Positions 32,847 through 42,914 of a stretch of 64,000 nt of DNA are shown piece by piece. Both the position numbers and the translations under genes were made by a program. The notes under the pieces were generated by a model. It made no database searches and was not told the origin of the DNA. It saw only the letters and a list, made by a program, of their open reading frames with translations. Every line of letters starts with the position of its first letter. Within the stretch, counting starts at the first letter, position 1. The stretch is from SXVE01 sp036388895 (GTDB lineage Bacteria > Acidobacteriota > Blastocatellia > Pyrinomonadales > Pyrinomonadaceae), in the NCBI GenBank assembly GCA_036388895.1, contig DASVQY010000064.1, positions 62,001 through 126,000 of the forward strand, in the 5' to 3' direction.

Positions 32847-35800
32847 TTAAAACGCTTGCGAGAATCTAAAGTGAATCTGACCCTGGCGGATTTGGTATAT
32901 CGCATTCGGAGCGTTTACCTGCGGAATCAAAAAGCGGGGCGGATTGAGCAGATAGCCGTAATCCACGCCGATTTCACCGCCAATCGGAGTTTTGAGACGA
33001 AGACCTAAACCGACCGTGTGGCTCCAAAGCGCGCGCAGATTTTGCCGGAAAACATCGTCGGGCGGAACGTCGGGCGGATTGAAAATGTCACCGACGCGGC
33101 GGAACACGTTGCCGCCGTCGTAAAAAGGCACGGCTCGAATGTTATTCGTCAGCGGAATTCTCGCTTCCAGATTGACGATGGCGAGTCCGTTTCCGCCGAA
33201 CGGAATCGTGAACGGATCTAAAAACTTCGGATTTCCTTCGCGGTCTCTGAAAATGCCCTGCGGCACGACCACAACGCGTGGTCCGGCTGATTCGAATTCA
33301 AAGCCTCTCAGCGTCGTCGAACCGCCGGCGAAAAATCGCTCACTGATCGGGAGAATTCCCTCCAAATCGGGAAACTGCGTCGAAGAAAATCGCTCGCGTT
33401 TCGAGAAAACATTTGCCAATCCGAGAACCGCGCGACCGGCAAAAGTCGTGTTTTTCAATTGCGAAAAGGTGCGGTAATAATTGAAAGAACCCTGAAATTT
33501 TTGAAAGCCGATGTTGGCGCCGAGAAAGGGAACCGAAACGTTATATTCCGCCGTTAAATAGTGTCCGCGCGTCGGATCGGTCGCATTGTAGCGACACGGT
33601 TCGCCCGCGTCGCCTCGCGCGATTATATCGAGCAGCGTGTATCTCACCGAACAATTCTGACGCGTGTCGCGCACAATGGTCGCGCCGAACCCCGACGTGC
33701 GAATTCTGGCATCCGGCAGCAGCAATTCCTTGATTAAAAGACTTTCGATGTTATATAAACGAACGTCTTCATAGCGGTAACGCAAAAATAAAATACTGCG
33801 ACTTTTCTGATTAATGGTTCGGCTTGTTTCCGCCAGCAAAGTAAAGCGATTAATAGTCGGGTCGCCGGTTTTCGCGCCGAATTCGTCAATCGGATTGCCT
33901 TCTTCATCAACTCGCTGAACGATACCGGACGTTCCTCTATCGAATGTCGAACGGAAAAAACGCGTGACTGTCGAATCGCGCTGATACTGCGCGCTGAAAG
34001 TTAAAGGCGAATAACGAGTGTATCCGTCGTTGGTTCTGCCGTCATTCAAAAAGCGCGGGTTGATAAAATCAATCTGAGCGAGCTGCTGCAGTCTGCCTGC
34101 TCGAAATCTTGCGCCGCCCTGCATCAGATTCCCGAATAAATTGAAATGGCGAATATCGGAAAACCCGAAAGGTCCGCCGTCGGTCGAAAAACCGCCGCCA
34201 TAGGTTAAAAGACGCGGCTGCTGTTCTTCGACGTTAACGATGACATCAACCAGACGGCTTCCGTCGGGGCGCATACCCGCCGGTTCTATTTTTATCTCGA
34301 CGCGTTCAAAAGCGCTGGTCGCGTAAAGATTCTGCTCGCTGCGGAAGATATCGGTCGCCCGCAAAACCGTATTCGGGCGCAGAGCAATGGTGTCGAGAAT
34401 CGCTTTGCGCTTCGTCATATCATTGCCGTTGGTAAAAATGCGGCTTATGAAAACCTTTTTGCCTTCATTGTCGATTTTATAAACGATCTTTACTAATTCT
34501 TCCTGCGCGTTTGCGGGTTCGGTCAATTCGACGATTGCGTAACTTATTTTTGCGTCGTAAAAGCCTTCCTTCGAGTAAAACTCCGAAAGACGCCGTACGC
34601 CGTTTCGGACTCGTGCGCGTGAAAGATTCTTGCGAACTAAATCTGGAAGCTGGGCTTTTAAAACATCGTCGCTAAATTGGCTGCTGCCTTCGATCTCGAC
34701 ATCGCTGATCCGCGTCGGCAAGCCTTCTTCGACGACAAACGTAATAATTAAATCTTCGCCGTTCGGCGAAACGCCTTGCCGGGCGGAAACTTGGGCGTTT
34801 CGATAGCCGAGTTCGCGCATCAGTGAGGCAATCGTCGTTTGATCGCGTCGAAGAATTGTGGCGCTCGTATAACCGCGCCCGTAACCGAAAAGCGGAATAA
34901 AACCGAGCGCGTTGGCTTCTTTCGATTCAAGGACGGTTTGCACGTCTTCAATGGTTAATTGATTCGTGCCTTCGAGCCGAATATCAACCAATTTCAGCTT
35001 TCGGTTCAGATCAACGTTATATTTAATGTCAACGGTTTTATTCGCTAATTCCGCGCCGCCGAGAGCCGAACATAAAGTTTCCGTGTCGTTATTTGTAACG
35101 ACCGCTTCTTCTTCGGTAAACGGCGGCGTGACCGAACAAACCGCCGTTACGTCGGCAAAGAAATATCCCTGTTCCTGATAATAATTTTCCAAACGCCTTT
35201 CGCCTTCGATTATCGCGGCGAAATCAACCGAACCTTCGCGTTTGACGGGCAGAAGCCGGGTTTGAGTTTTGTTTCCGATCTCGGCGCGTTCCGGCTCGAC
35301 CAAAATATTTACCTTCGGACCGGCTTTTCCGGCGACGGTGATGTTTATCGTATTTTTTTCCGCATCGTAAACAACGCGCGGTTCATCGAGTTCCGGCGCG
35401 AGAAGATTTTCTTTGCGCAGAGCTTCGCGGATTTTTTCAACGTCGTTGTTCAGACGCTCGCGCGAATACAATTCGCCGGGTTTGAGCTTCAAGTCACCTA
35501 ATACCTTTGACCCGTTAAAACCGTCAATATTAATATTAAAACTTTCGATTTTCGCCTGTGCGTTCGGCGTTACGTTAAAGGTAACGGCAACTTCTGTTTC
35601 AACTCGCAGCGGTTGCTGCGTGTAAGTAACCTCTGCATTAAAAAAGCCGCGTTCGCGCAAATATTCCAAAATCAAATCGGCATTGTTGCGCAGCGTCTGT
35701 TCTGTTACGGCAGTGCCTTGATCGAGCAGATTGGCGCGAAGAAGCAATTGAGCTTCGGTCACCGCTTCGCCGATTGTATTGCCGATTTGGAACGAGACTC

Positions 35801-36173
35801 TGCCGGCGCGGGTTTTTCGCTTAACGACGAATCGCAGATTAACGCCGTTTTCTCCGGCTTCGGTCGCTTCGACTCTTGCCGAAACGATATCTTCAGTACG
35901 GTAGAGAGCTTCGAGCGCGTCGCGCACGCGCACGGCTGAATACGTCGCGCCGAGCGCGGTTCGGGCAATCGCTTCAAATTCGGCGGCGGACGAAGTACTG
36001 CGGTCGGCGCCTTCAAAAACAATGGAAACGTTTTGAACGCGGCGGTCGTCGTATTTGTTTTGCGCCGAAACCGTAAGACAGGAAAATAAAATCAAAGCAC
36101 AGAAATACAGGCTCGGCGCAAAATTCACGCGGCGGAAAACAGCACAAAACCGCGAAAACGGCGAGAAAAACAT
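32847..36173 (-). CDS. Omp85-superfamily outer-membrane protein (BamA/TamA-like)
   Basis: About 1108 residues from ATG 36173, which follows CGGAG and starts a signal peptide (MFFSPFSRF to LTVSAQ). The frame extends to 36245, but that would put 24 odd residues ahead of the signal. After the signal come about six POTRA-like repeats (to about 680) with recurrent RVRDALEALYRTEDI, LILEYLRERGFFNAEV and RRLSEFYSKEGFYDAKI helices. Then comes a C-terminal barrel ending HFRFSQAF with terminal Phe. The next gene on the same strand, upstream, is tamB, so this is probably the TamA partner; BamA cannot be excluded because the POTRA number is high. Confidence 0.85.
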   Translation of the reverse strand: MFFSPFSRFCAVFRRVNFAPSLYFCALILFSCLTVSAQNKYDDRRVQNVSIVFEGADRSTSSAAEFEAIARTALGATYSAVRVRDALEALYRTEDIVSARVEATEAGENGVNLRFVVKRKTRAGRVSFQIGNTIGEAVTEAQLLLRANLLDQGTAVTEQTLRNNADLILEYLRERGFFNAEVTYTQQPLRVETEVAVTFNVTPNAQAKIESFNINIDGFNGSKVLGDLKLKPGELYSRERLNNDVEKIREALRKENLLAPELDEPRVVYDAEKNTINITVAGKAGPKVNILVEPERAEIGNKTQTRLLPVKREGSVDFAAIIEGERRLENYYQEQGYFFADVTAVCSVTPPFTEEEAVVTNNDTETLCSALGGAELANKTVDIKYNVDLNRKLKLVDIRLEGTNQLTIEDVQTVLESKEANALGFIPLFGYGRGYTSATILRRDQTTIASLMRELGYRNAQVSARQGVSPNGEDLIITFVVEEGLPTRISDVEIEGSSQFSDDVLKAQLPDLVRKNLSRARVRNGVRRLSEFYSKEGFYDAKISYAIVELTEPANAQEELVKIVYKIDNEGKKVFISRIFTNGNDMTKRKAILDTIALRPNTVLRATDIFRSEQNLYATSAFERVEIKIEPAGMRPDGSRLVDVIVNVEEQQPRLLTYGGGFSTDGGPFGFSDIRHFNLFGNLMQGGARFRAGRLQQLAQIDFINPRFLNDGRTNDGYTRYSPLTFSAQYQRDSTVTRFFRSTFDRGTSGIVQRVDEEGNPIDEFGAKTGDPTINRFTLLAETSRTINQKSRSILFLRYRYEDVRLYNIESLLIKELLLPDARIRTSGFGATIVRDTRQNCSVRYTLLDIIARGDAGEPCRYNATDPTRGHYLTAEYNVSVPFLGANIGFQKFQGSFNYYRTFSQLKNTTFAGRAVLGLANVFSKRERFSSTQFPDLEGILPISERFFAGGSTTLRGFEFESAGPRVVVVPQGIFRDREGNPKFLDPFTIPFGGNGLAIVNLEARIPLTNNIRAVPFYDGGNVFRRVGDIFNPPDVPPDDVFRQNLRALWSHTVGLGLRLKTPIGGEIGVDYGYLLNPPRFLIPQVNAPNAIYQIRQGQIHFRFSQAF

Positions 36174-36257
36174 GTGTTTCTCCGAAATTTTCGCTGAACT
36201 GTTTTTTTGACCTGACCCTTGTGTTTCTATGCCTCTGTAATTCAATTTGTTTTATCC

Positions 36258-39200
36258 TTAAAATCTCTTTCTCAAGCGAATTTCAAAACTAAAATTATTA
36301 TTTCTCTGCGTCACGTTGCTCAAAGAGCGCTGTTCATACTGCGCGACAAACGACAGACGGTTGGAAACGCGGTATTCGAGAGCGAGAACCTGATTCTGGT
36401 CTTGTGAAAGATTCGTCGAATAAGTAACCAGAAGATTTCTGTTAATCTGTCTGCCGACAGTCAAACGCGCGGACGCGCCGAGTCTTTGCCCAGAAATAAT
36501 CGGATCAATTTCAAAAACGTTCAACCCGAAAAGCCGGTCGGTCGCTTTGCGCGCGCGGTTATTGATCAGCGCGTCGGTCAAAACCTCCGCCGCCGTGTTG
36601 ATGCCCGATTGCGCCAGCGTCGGGATACCGTCCCCTGTGTTCGACAAGTTTCCGGTCGTAATCAACGAAACGACATCAGCCTGCGGCAATGCGGGATTCG
36701 AGCGAACGCTGGCGTTCAGCGTTTCGGTATTGGCTAAATCGCCGGTCAAGCTGACAACGACTTGATAACCGCGAATTTCGGTTTCAGCCTGCAAATTGAC
36801 ATACGGTTCGATGCCGGTGCTGCCCGGCGGAAATTCCAGAATGCCGCGCTGGATTTCGTAACGGTTATCGCGGAAAGTAATCGTTCCGCTGTTGGCGGCG
36901 ATTCTTCCCGCAATTTGCGGCTCGTCAATGTCGCCAGTGACGCGCAAATCAATCGAAGCGGTTAAATCCGCCAGATTGTTGCGCACGACCAGCGCATCGC
37001 GCCCGACGATTCTCAAATCCAGCCGCGTATCGCCTAAAATCGAATCGCCTCCGCTGCTATCGCTCTGCGTGATCGAGCCTCCGCCGCGCGAGCCGATAAT
37101 GTCAGCCAGATCAATATCTTCTGTGTAAAGACTGCGTTTAGCCGTAATCGCTCCCGCAACGATAGTTGTTAATCTATTGTCTATGCGCCTTCCGGTAACT
37201 TCCACACTGGCATCGCCGGTCGTAATGAAATCAGGCGGCAGCGGTGCTGTGATATTATTTCCGGTCAGATTGATTCTAAAGGCTTCCAATTCCAAGCCGT
37301 TGAGCAGTGCGCCCCCGGAAGCGGTAATTTTGCCGCCGCCTAAAAATCCGGTTAATTCCTGAATCTGCGCTTGATTCGTCGTAAACAAAATTCGCCCGTC
37401 AACTCGCTGCAAAGTCAATCTCTCGTTGCCGACGAAAACCGCGACCGATGCGTTGTCGACTTCTGCCGAACCGATTAAACGCGGATTCGCGCCGGTTCCG
37501 GTCAGCCGCACCTCGACGTTGGCGATCCCGGCGAAAAAGGCATTTTCCGAGAGCGCATTCAGAACGCGTAAGTTCACCGCGCCGTCAACCGCCAGATTCG
37601 TAGTTCCCTTATCGTTTAGGGCGTAGGTGCCGGCAACAACGACGTTGGTGCCGCCGCCGGCGAATTTGGCGTTTTCGACGATGACTTCGTTCGGCGTAAA
37701 GCGAACGGAAACCGGCTCGGTAGCGACCAGCGGCGTCTCTTCAATTTGCAGAGCGAGCTGGCTAAATTCCGCCGAGCCGCGTAAGCCTGCGGTCGAAAAT
37801 TCGCGCTCGCCTTTTTCATTTACGCCGCGCAAATTGCCTTCGAGAACAACTCTGCCGGTCGCGCGCCCGGTTATCGGCACGTTTCCGGACGGACGAACCA
37901 GATTAATATACGGCGCGAGATCGGTATTCTGAAAAACCGTTTCCGCTCTGAACGGCAGATTTTCGTCGGCGAAATTAACATTCGCCGCGATTTCCTGCTG
38001 CTGCCCGTTTATCGTCGTTCTGATCGTCGTATTCAATTGCTGATTTTCCGTTTTTCCGCTGAATTCGATTTGTCCCAAAGCGCGGTCGTCCAATGTAACG
38101 TCGCGCCCGACGCCGCTGAAATTCACGTTATAAGTCGAGGGCTGATCGGCTTGACCTGTAACCTGCGCCGTCAAATCAACTTCGCCCTTGATGTTCGGCA
38201 AAGCCGCATTGTTCGGAATAAACGGGCGCAGACGCTCGATTTTCACATCCTTTCCGGTGATGTTTAAGTTTACCGCCGAAGTTTCCGTATTGTATGTTCC
38301 GTCGGCGCGAACGAATCCGTCGTCGAACTGCGCTTCGAATTTTTCGACGTTGACTTGATTTCCCGCAAACGTCGCGCGCGCTTCGAGATTATCGAAAGTT
38401 TGTCCGTCAATCGAGCCTCCGCTCGCTTTTATATTCGCTTCGCCGCGCATCTCGTTCGGCAAACCGCTCAAATTTATCGTGCCGGAAGTGTCCGCCCGCA
38501 AATTGCGGAACGTTGCGGGCAACTCATACGGCAGAGCGGCGAGAATGTTGCCGATATTAACGCGGTCGAGCGTCGCCTGAACCGAAGTATTGTTTGTGCC
38601 GCCGTTCGGAGCGTTGACGTTGAAGGCGAGCGTTCCGCCGTCGCGTTCTTTCAACAACCCGTTTCTCAGTTCGATTCCGCCGGGCGTTACCGAAACGTCG
38701 GAAGAAAGCGATCCGAGTTCCTGTCCGCGAACGCGAAGCGTTTCGAGTGAGGCACGCCCTTCGATTGAAGGGTCGGACAGATTACCGGTTAAATTCCCGT
38801 TAAAATTCAAATTTCCGGCAAGCTCGACTTGCGATGAATCGAGCTGTTGCTCGAGTTCGGGCGAAAGATTCAAAACTCTCACAAGACGTTCGACTTCGGC
38901 GGCGTTCGCCGAAACGAGCGCGATATTGAGATTTGAATTGTCGCCGCTCAAATCGAATCGTCCGGTCGCGTTGAGCTGCGTTTCGCTGGTTTGCAGCCGG
39001 GCGGTTTCGACATTGAAAAGCCCGTTGTTCGCTGAAAGTTCGACTCTGCCGGAGACCGGAACGGTGCCGCGTTCGGCGGTTCCGGCGTTCGCCGTGATGT
39101 CGGCGGTCAGATTGCCGCTCGCCGTTTTGAAATTTGTTCCGTTGAACGATAAGTTGACTTGACCGGTCGTTTCGCCTTCTATCGGAATGACGCGTCCGCC

Positions 39201-41507
39201 TTGCAGAGCGAGCAGTTTTCCTATATCTAAATTCGAGAAATTGGCGTTAACGTTCGAGCGATTTCGATTATTAAGCGCAATCGTCGCATCGCCGTTTATC
39301 GTGCCTTCCATCACATTAGCCGAAAGATTGTTTAAGGCAATCTGACTGTTGCTGACGTTCACGCTCGCCCGCGCCGCGCCGAGCGTGACGCTTCCCAAAA
39401 CACCGCCGCCGATGCTCATATCCGCGCTCGCCCGATACCGTCCCGACGGTTCGACTACGAAAACGGGTTTGTTAATTCTCACGTTTTGCAGCTTTCCGCC
39501 TTCGGGCAAATTCGCGTTTTTTAATAAAGCAACGTCTCCGGCGTTTATATCGCCGGAAGTTCCTTCAATCGTGCCCTGCCGAACGGTCAGGCGAACTCCT
39601 GCGACGTTCAAACTTCCCAGAACGGCTGCGTTGGTTTCGACTTTTGCGACCTTCAGATTGTTCGAGAAAACGATGGTTTCATTTCCGGCGTTGCGCAAAG
39701 TTACGTCGGTCGCATTTACACCGGCAATTCTTGCGCCGCTCGCGTCAACCTGATCGGCGCGAAATTGTCCGGCAGTCAGGTTTGTCGTGCCGTTGTTTGT
39801 TTTAACGCCAACGTTATTAGCCGACAAATTTCTAATTCGAGCATCGTCGGTTTCCACTTGATCAGCGCGAAACTGACCGGCGGTAAGATTCGTCGCGCTG
39901 TTGCCGGTTTTAACGCCGAAGTTGTTCGCTGATAAATTTCTGATTCGAGCATCGTCGGTTTCGACCGACCGCGCCTGTAAATTGTCAGCGCTGATGTCCG
40001 TTCCCGTCGGGCGATTCGTAATTTTCACGCCGCCCGCGTTAACGCCATGAAGGCGAAAATCTTCGTTTCTGGCCGAATCGGCACGCACGTTCGGAACGGA
40101 AATGTTCGTTACGTCGCCGTTTGAGCTGAGCCGGACGTTACGCGCCTGTAAATTTTGAACGTCGACGTCTTCCGAAGAAAATTCGCGCGTTCGGATGTCT
40201 CCGAGAGTCGCTTCGAACTGCTCGTCCTTGTATTCAGCTACTGCATCGGAAATGAAAAGCCCGCCGAGCGTCCCGGCAGGAGTTTTCGCTGAAATCGCCT
40301 GCAATTCTCCGACCCATTTAAAGTCGGTTCCAGAACCGCGCACGTTGCCGATAAGCTGTGGAAATTCGATGCGGAAATCTTCAAAAGTGAGCAGTTCGGC
40401 AATAGCTTTGCCGTTCGCTTCGTACATCGAATTCGTGCCTGCAACCGTGGCAGCGACGTTAACGCCTTTCAAATAAATATTGTCAGCCGAAAGCGCGTCG
40501 GATTTTATCTCGCCTTCGACTTTGTAATTCTCGCCGACGCCCGTTACGGTTCCGTTAAAATTACCGACGCCGCGCAAAGTCGTACCGAGCGGAAAAATCG
40601 TTGAGGTCTGCGTCAAATCAACCGTCGAATCAACTTTTAAGTCGTATCGAAGTTCTTCCCAATCGGTGAGCGTTCCGCTTAGACTCGTTTCCCCGATTGG
40701 AGAAGTAAGTTTTAATTCGCTGATTTCAGCGCCTTCCGGATCAGCGATTCCGACGGCGCGGATGTCAATCGGTTCGACTTCGCTTCCGTCGTAAACAAAG
40801 TTCGATTCAGTTGAATTGAAATTGAATTTGTAGCGTTTTTGCTCGTCCGGCACGGCATCATTCGTAGGTTCGAGAAGCAGCGAAACGTTTCTCGCGTTGC
40901 CGGAAAGATTATGCTGCACGTCGGCGAAATGAATCACAGCATCGTTCAGGTTGAATTTAACCGAGTCGTATTTAAAGTTGACGCGCGAACCGGCTTCGTC
41001 CGTAACAAGATTCAGATTAGAGAAATTGGAATTGCCGTTTTCGTCGAATTTTACCCACACTTCCGCCCCGTTTATCTCGGTCGTATCTATCGAAATGTCG
41101 CGCGAAAGCTGCCACGCGTATAAATCCTGTACAGTTAATCCCAGATTCGCTTCGCGGACAAAAAATAGTTTTTCGCCGGTTTTTTTATCCGTGAAGGTTG
41201 CATTTTTCAGTTCGAGCTGTAACGGGGTGATTGTCACGCGAAAAACGTCCGCGTCGAAAACGATGCCGATGTCCGCCATTTTTGCGACGAACTGCGCTTT
41301 GATGTAATTGTCGAAAACGCCGTAGCGGTAAGAAACCGTTACTAAAAGCACGAGCAAAACCGCCAGAACCGCCGTTATTCCGAAAGCGATAACGGCATTG
41401 CGGCGCGTGAAGAAACCTCCGCCTGACGATTTAGGGGTTTCGTCCTGTTCGGCTTCCTGCGGATCGAAATCTTCGGAAACCGGGTTTTCGTTGTTTTCTT
41501 CTGACAT
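36258..41507 (-). CDS. tamB: TamB-family translocation and assembly module protein
   Basis: About 1749 residues from ATG 41507 (a TTG at 41540 is possible). A charged cytoplasmic N-terminus is followed by one membrane helix (about residues 38-60, NAVIAFGITAVLAVLLVLLV) and a huge beta-rich periplasmic part, as in AsmA/TamB lipid-transfer bridges. The C-terminal DUF490 region is recognisable from about 1350 on (GTITFRDNRYEIQRG, DVVSLITTGNL, SNRLSFVAQYE). Residues about 500-600 contain a 36-residue near-perfect tandem repeat. It likely forms the periplasm-spanning lipid conduit with the adjacent Omp85 protein. The 84 bp to the Omp85 ATG imply one transcript. Confidence 0.9.
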   Translation of the reverse strand: MSEENNENPVSEDFDPQEAEQDETPKSSGGGFFTRRNAVIAFGITAVLAVLLVLLVTVSYRYGVFDNYIKAQFVAKMADIGIVFDADVFRVTITPLQLELKNATFTDKKTGEKLFFVREANLGLTVQDLYAWQLSRDISIDTTEINGAEVWVKFDENGNSNFSNLNLVTDEAGSRVNFKYDSVKFNLNDAVIHFADVQHNLSGNARNVSLLLEPTNDAVPDEQKRYKFNFNSTESNFVYDGSEVEPIDIRAVGIADPEGAEISELKLTSPIGETSLSGTLTDWEELRYDLKVDSTVDLTQTSTIFPLGTTLRGVGNFNGTVTGVGENYKVEGEIKSDALSADNIYLKGVNVAATVAGTNSMYEANGKAIAELLTFEDFRIEFPQLIGNVRGSGTDFKWVGELQAISAKTPAGTLGGLFISDAVAEYKDEQFEATLGDIRTREFSSEDVDVQNLQARNVRLSSNGDVTNISVPNVRADSARNEDFRLHGVNAGGVKITNRPTGTDISADNLQARSVETDDARIRNLSANNFGVKTGNSATNLTAGQFRADQVETDDARIRNLSANNVGVKTNNGTTNLTAGQFRADQVDASGARIAGVNATDVTLRNAGNETIVFSNNLKVAKVETNAAVLGSLNVAGVRLTVRQGTIEGTSGDINAGDVALLKNANLPEGGKLQNVRINKPVFVVEPSGRYRASADMSIGGGVLGSVTLGAARASVNVSNSQIALNNLSANVMEGTINGDATIALNNRNRSNVNANFSNLDIGKLLALQGGRVIPIEGETTGQVNLSFNGTNFKTASGNLTADITANAGTAERGTVPVSGRVELSANNGLFNVETARLQTSETQLNATGRFDLSGDNSNLNIALVSANAAEVERLVRVLNLSPELEQQLDSSQVELAGNLNFNGNLTGNLSDPSIEGRASLETLRVRGQELGSLSSDVSVTPGGIELRNGLLKERDGGTLAFNVNAPNGGTNNTSVQATLDRVNIGNILAALPYELPATFRNLRADTSGTINLSGLPNEMRGEANIKASGGSIDGQTFDNLEARATFAGNQVNVEKFEAQFDDGFVRADGTYNTETSAVNLNITGKDVKIERLRPFIPNNAALPNIKGEVDLTAQVTGQADQPSTYNVNFSGVGRDVTLDDRALGQIEFSGKTENQQLNTTIRTTINGQQQEIAANVNFADENLPFRAETVFQNTDLAPYINLVRPSGNVPITGRATGRVVLEGNLRGVNEKGEREFSTAGLRGSAEFSQLALQIEETPLVATEPVSVRFTPNEVIVENAKFAGGGTNVVVAGTYALNDKGTTNLAVDGAVNLRVLNALSENAFFAGIANVEVRLTGTGANPRLIGSAEVDNASVAVFVGNERLTLQRVDGRILFTTNQAQIQELTGFLGGGKITASGGALLNGLELEAFRINLTGNNITAPLPPDFITTGDASVEVTGRRIDNRLTTIVAGAITAKRSLYTEDIDLADIIGSRGGGSITQSDSSGGDSILGDTRLDLRIVGRDALVVRNNLADLTASIDLRVTGDIDEPQIAGRIAANSGTITFRDNRYEIQRGILEFPPGSTGIEPYVNLQAETEIRGYQVVVSLTGDLANTETLNASVRSNPALPQADVVSLITTGNLSNTGDGIPTLAQSGINTAAEVLTDALINNRARKATDRLFGLNVFEIDPIISGQRLGASARLTVGRQINRNLLVTYSTNLSQDQNQVLALEYRVSNRLSFVAQYEQRSLSNVTQRNNNFSFEIRLRKRF
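39745..39961. repeat. 108-bp tandem duplication inside tamB
   Basis: Copies of a 108-bp unit coding for VETDDARIRNLSANN-type 36-residue rungs. The signpost TTTCTRATTCGAGCATCG recurs at 39829 and 39937, exactly 108 bp apart. A third, more degenerate rung follows toward 39720. Confidence 0.8.
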
Positions 41508-41587
41508 CTTTATTGCACCGGGAAGAGCTATAAGATTCAAGCTGTTAAATTACGCAGCCTTTTTAATTTTTACGAGTTTCGTAAAAA

Positions 41588-42715
41588 TTATACGCCGACC
41601 GTTTCGATGATTTCCAAATCGAACGCTTCGAGCGCGTTGACGCGCGGCGGATGATTCGACAAAAGCCGAATTTTCCGCACGCCCAGATCCTTCAAAATCT
41701 GCGCCCCGATGCCGTAATCTCGAAATTTGCCGTAGCCGGTCATCTGGCGAGCCGTTTGAAAATCCAAATTTTTTTCCTGCATCAGCGCGTAAGTTTGTAG
41801 TTGATGAATCAAATCCAGATTGTGCTCGCGCTGACGTAGATAGAGTATCACTCCTTTGCCCGCTTCGGCTATCTTTTTTATCGAGGAGCGCATTGCCTGC
41901 GACGCTTCGCCGAGGCGCGAGCCGAACATTGCAAAGGTTATGTTCTCGGTTTGGACGCGCACCAAAACCGGTTCCGTTGTCCGGGAAAAATCGCCCATCG
42001 TCATTGCGATGTGCGTTTCGCCGTTGACGACGTTTTCGTAAACCGAAGCGCGGAAATCGCCGAAATCGGTCGGCAGATCGCATTCGACGATTTTTTTGAC
42101 GAGCATTTCCTTGTGAATGCGATAACGAACCAGATCGGCGACGGAAATTATTTTCAAATCGTGCTTTTCGGCGAAAACTTCCAATTGGGGAAGTCGCGCC
42201 ATCGTGCCGTCGTCGTTCATAATCTCGCAAATCACGGCTGAAGGATTCAGCCCGGCGATGCGCGCGATGTCAATGCTCGCTTCGGTTTGCCCGACGCGCA
42301 CCAAAACGCCGCCGCGTTTCGCCCGCAGCGGAAAGATATGTCCGGGACGCGCCAAATCGTGCGGTTTGGTTGCGGGATCAACGGCGGTCAAAATCGTTTT
42401 CGCGCGGTCGGCGGCGGAAATGCCGGTCGTCACGCCCTCACGCGCTTCGATTGAAACAGTGAAAGCCGTTCCCATACTCGAAGTGTTTTCAGCCGTTTGC
42501 GGCGGCAGGTTCAATTCGTCGCAGCGCTCTTCGGTCAGCGGCAGACAAATCAAACCGCGCGCGTGCGTAATCATAAAATTGATGATTTCCGGCGTCACTT
42601 TTTCCGCCGCGCAGACGAGATCGCCTTCGTTTTCGCGGTCTTCGTCGTCAACGATAATTATCATTTTGCCGTTTTTTACGTCTTCGGCAGCTTCTTCAAT
42701 CGTGGCTAAAGGCAT
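41588..42715 (-). CDS. ribB: RibB (DHBP synthase) fused to a degenerate GTP cyclohydrolase II domain
   Basis: A 375-residue RibBA-type protein from ATG 42715; the frame upstream to 42871 encodes no plausible domain. The N-terminal 3,4-dihydroxy-2-butanone-4-phosphate synthase is intact: VDDEDRENEGDLV, GISAADRAKTI and RPGHIFPLRAKRGGVLVR with catalytic Glu, Asp and His. The C-terminal RibA-like half has lost its zinc site. The usual Cys-x(10)-Cys-x-Cys region reads QTENITFAMFGSRLGEASQ, and the RGIGL loop reads REHNLDLI. DYGIGAQILKDLGV and the end remain. It should make DHBP but not start GTP ring opening; that step needs another gene. Confidence 0.9.
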   Translation of the reverse strand: MPLATIEEAAEDVKNGKMIIIVDDEDRENEGDLVCAAEKVTPEIINFMITHARGLICLPLTEERCDELNLPPQTAENTSSMGTAFTVSIEAREGVTTGISAADRAKTILTAVDPATKPHDLARPGHIFPLRAKRGGVLVRVGQTEASIDIARIAGLNPSAVICEIMNDDGTMARLPQLEVFAEKHDLKIISVADLVRYRIHKEMLVKKIVECDLPTDFGDFRASVYENVVNGETHIAMTMGDFSRTTEPVLVRVQTENITFAMFGSRLGEASQAMRSSIKKIAEAGKGVILYLRQREHNLDLIHQLQTYALMQEKNLDFQTARQMTGYGKFRDYGIGAQILKDLGVRKIRLLSNHPPRVNALEAFDLEIIETVGV

Positions 42716-42765
42716 TTCTATTTCGGGTTTCAGATTTTTAGATTTCGGATTTTTGCCCAAATATC
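42716..42765. repeat. TTTCGGGTTT/GATTTTTAGATTT repeat
   Basis: Degenerate TTTCGGGTTTCAGATTTTTAG-like units just upstream of ribB, related in composition to the TTTTGGATTTTGGG elements. No clear second arm. No FMN riboswitch motif is seen in this leader. Confidence 0.4.
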
Positions 42766-42914
42766 TTTGTAAAAAGATAGATTTTAGCGAAAACCCGAAC
42801 TTTTGGCGAACAAATAATGCGTTGTGAAAACAAAGTCGGACATTAATTTGCTTGAATTCGGCGTGATGCATACTTCTTTGCGTTCTTTACGCCTTTGCGG
42901 GAAACTGTTTTTCA

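Noticed and set aside
41550..42230. Long overlapping minus-strand frame within ribB
   Set aside because: Shares the region with the clear RibB/RibA-like domains in another frame; Arg-rich composition without family motifs marks it as a shadow.
42716..42914. FMN riboswitch upstream of ribB
   Set aside because: None of the conserved RFN boxes is present; the leader holds repeats and is short.
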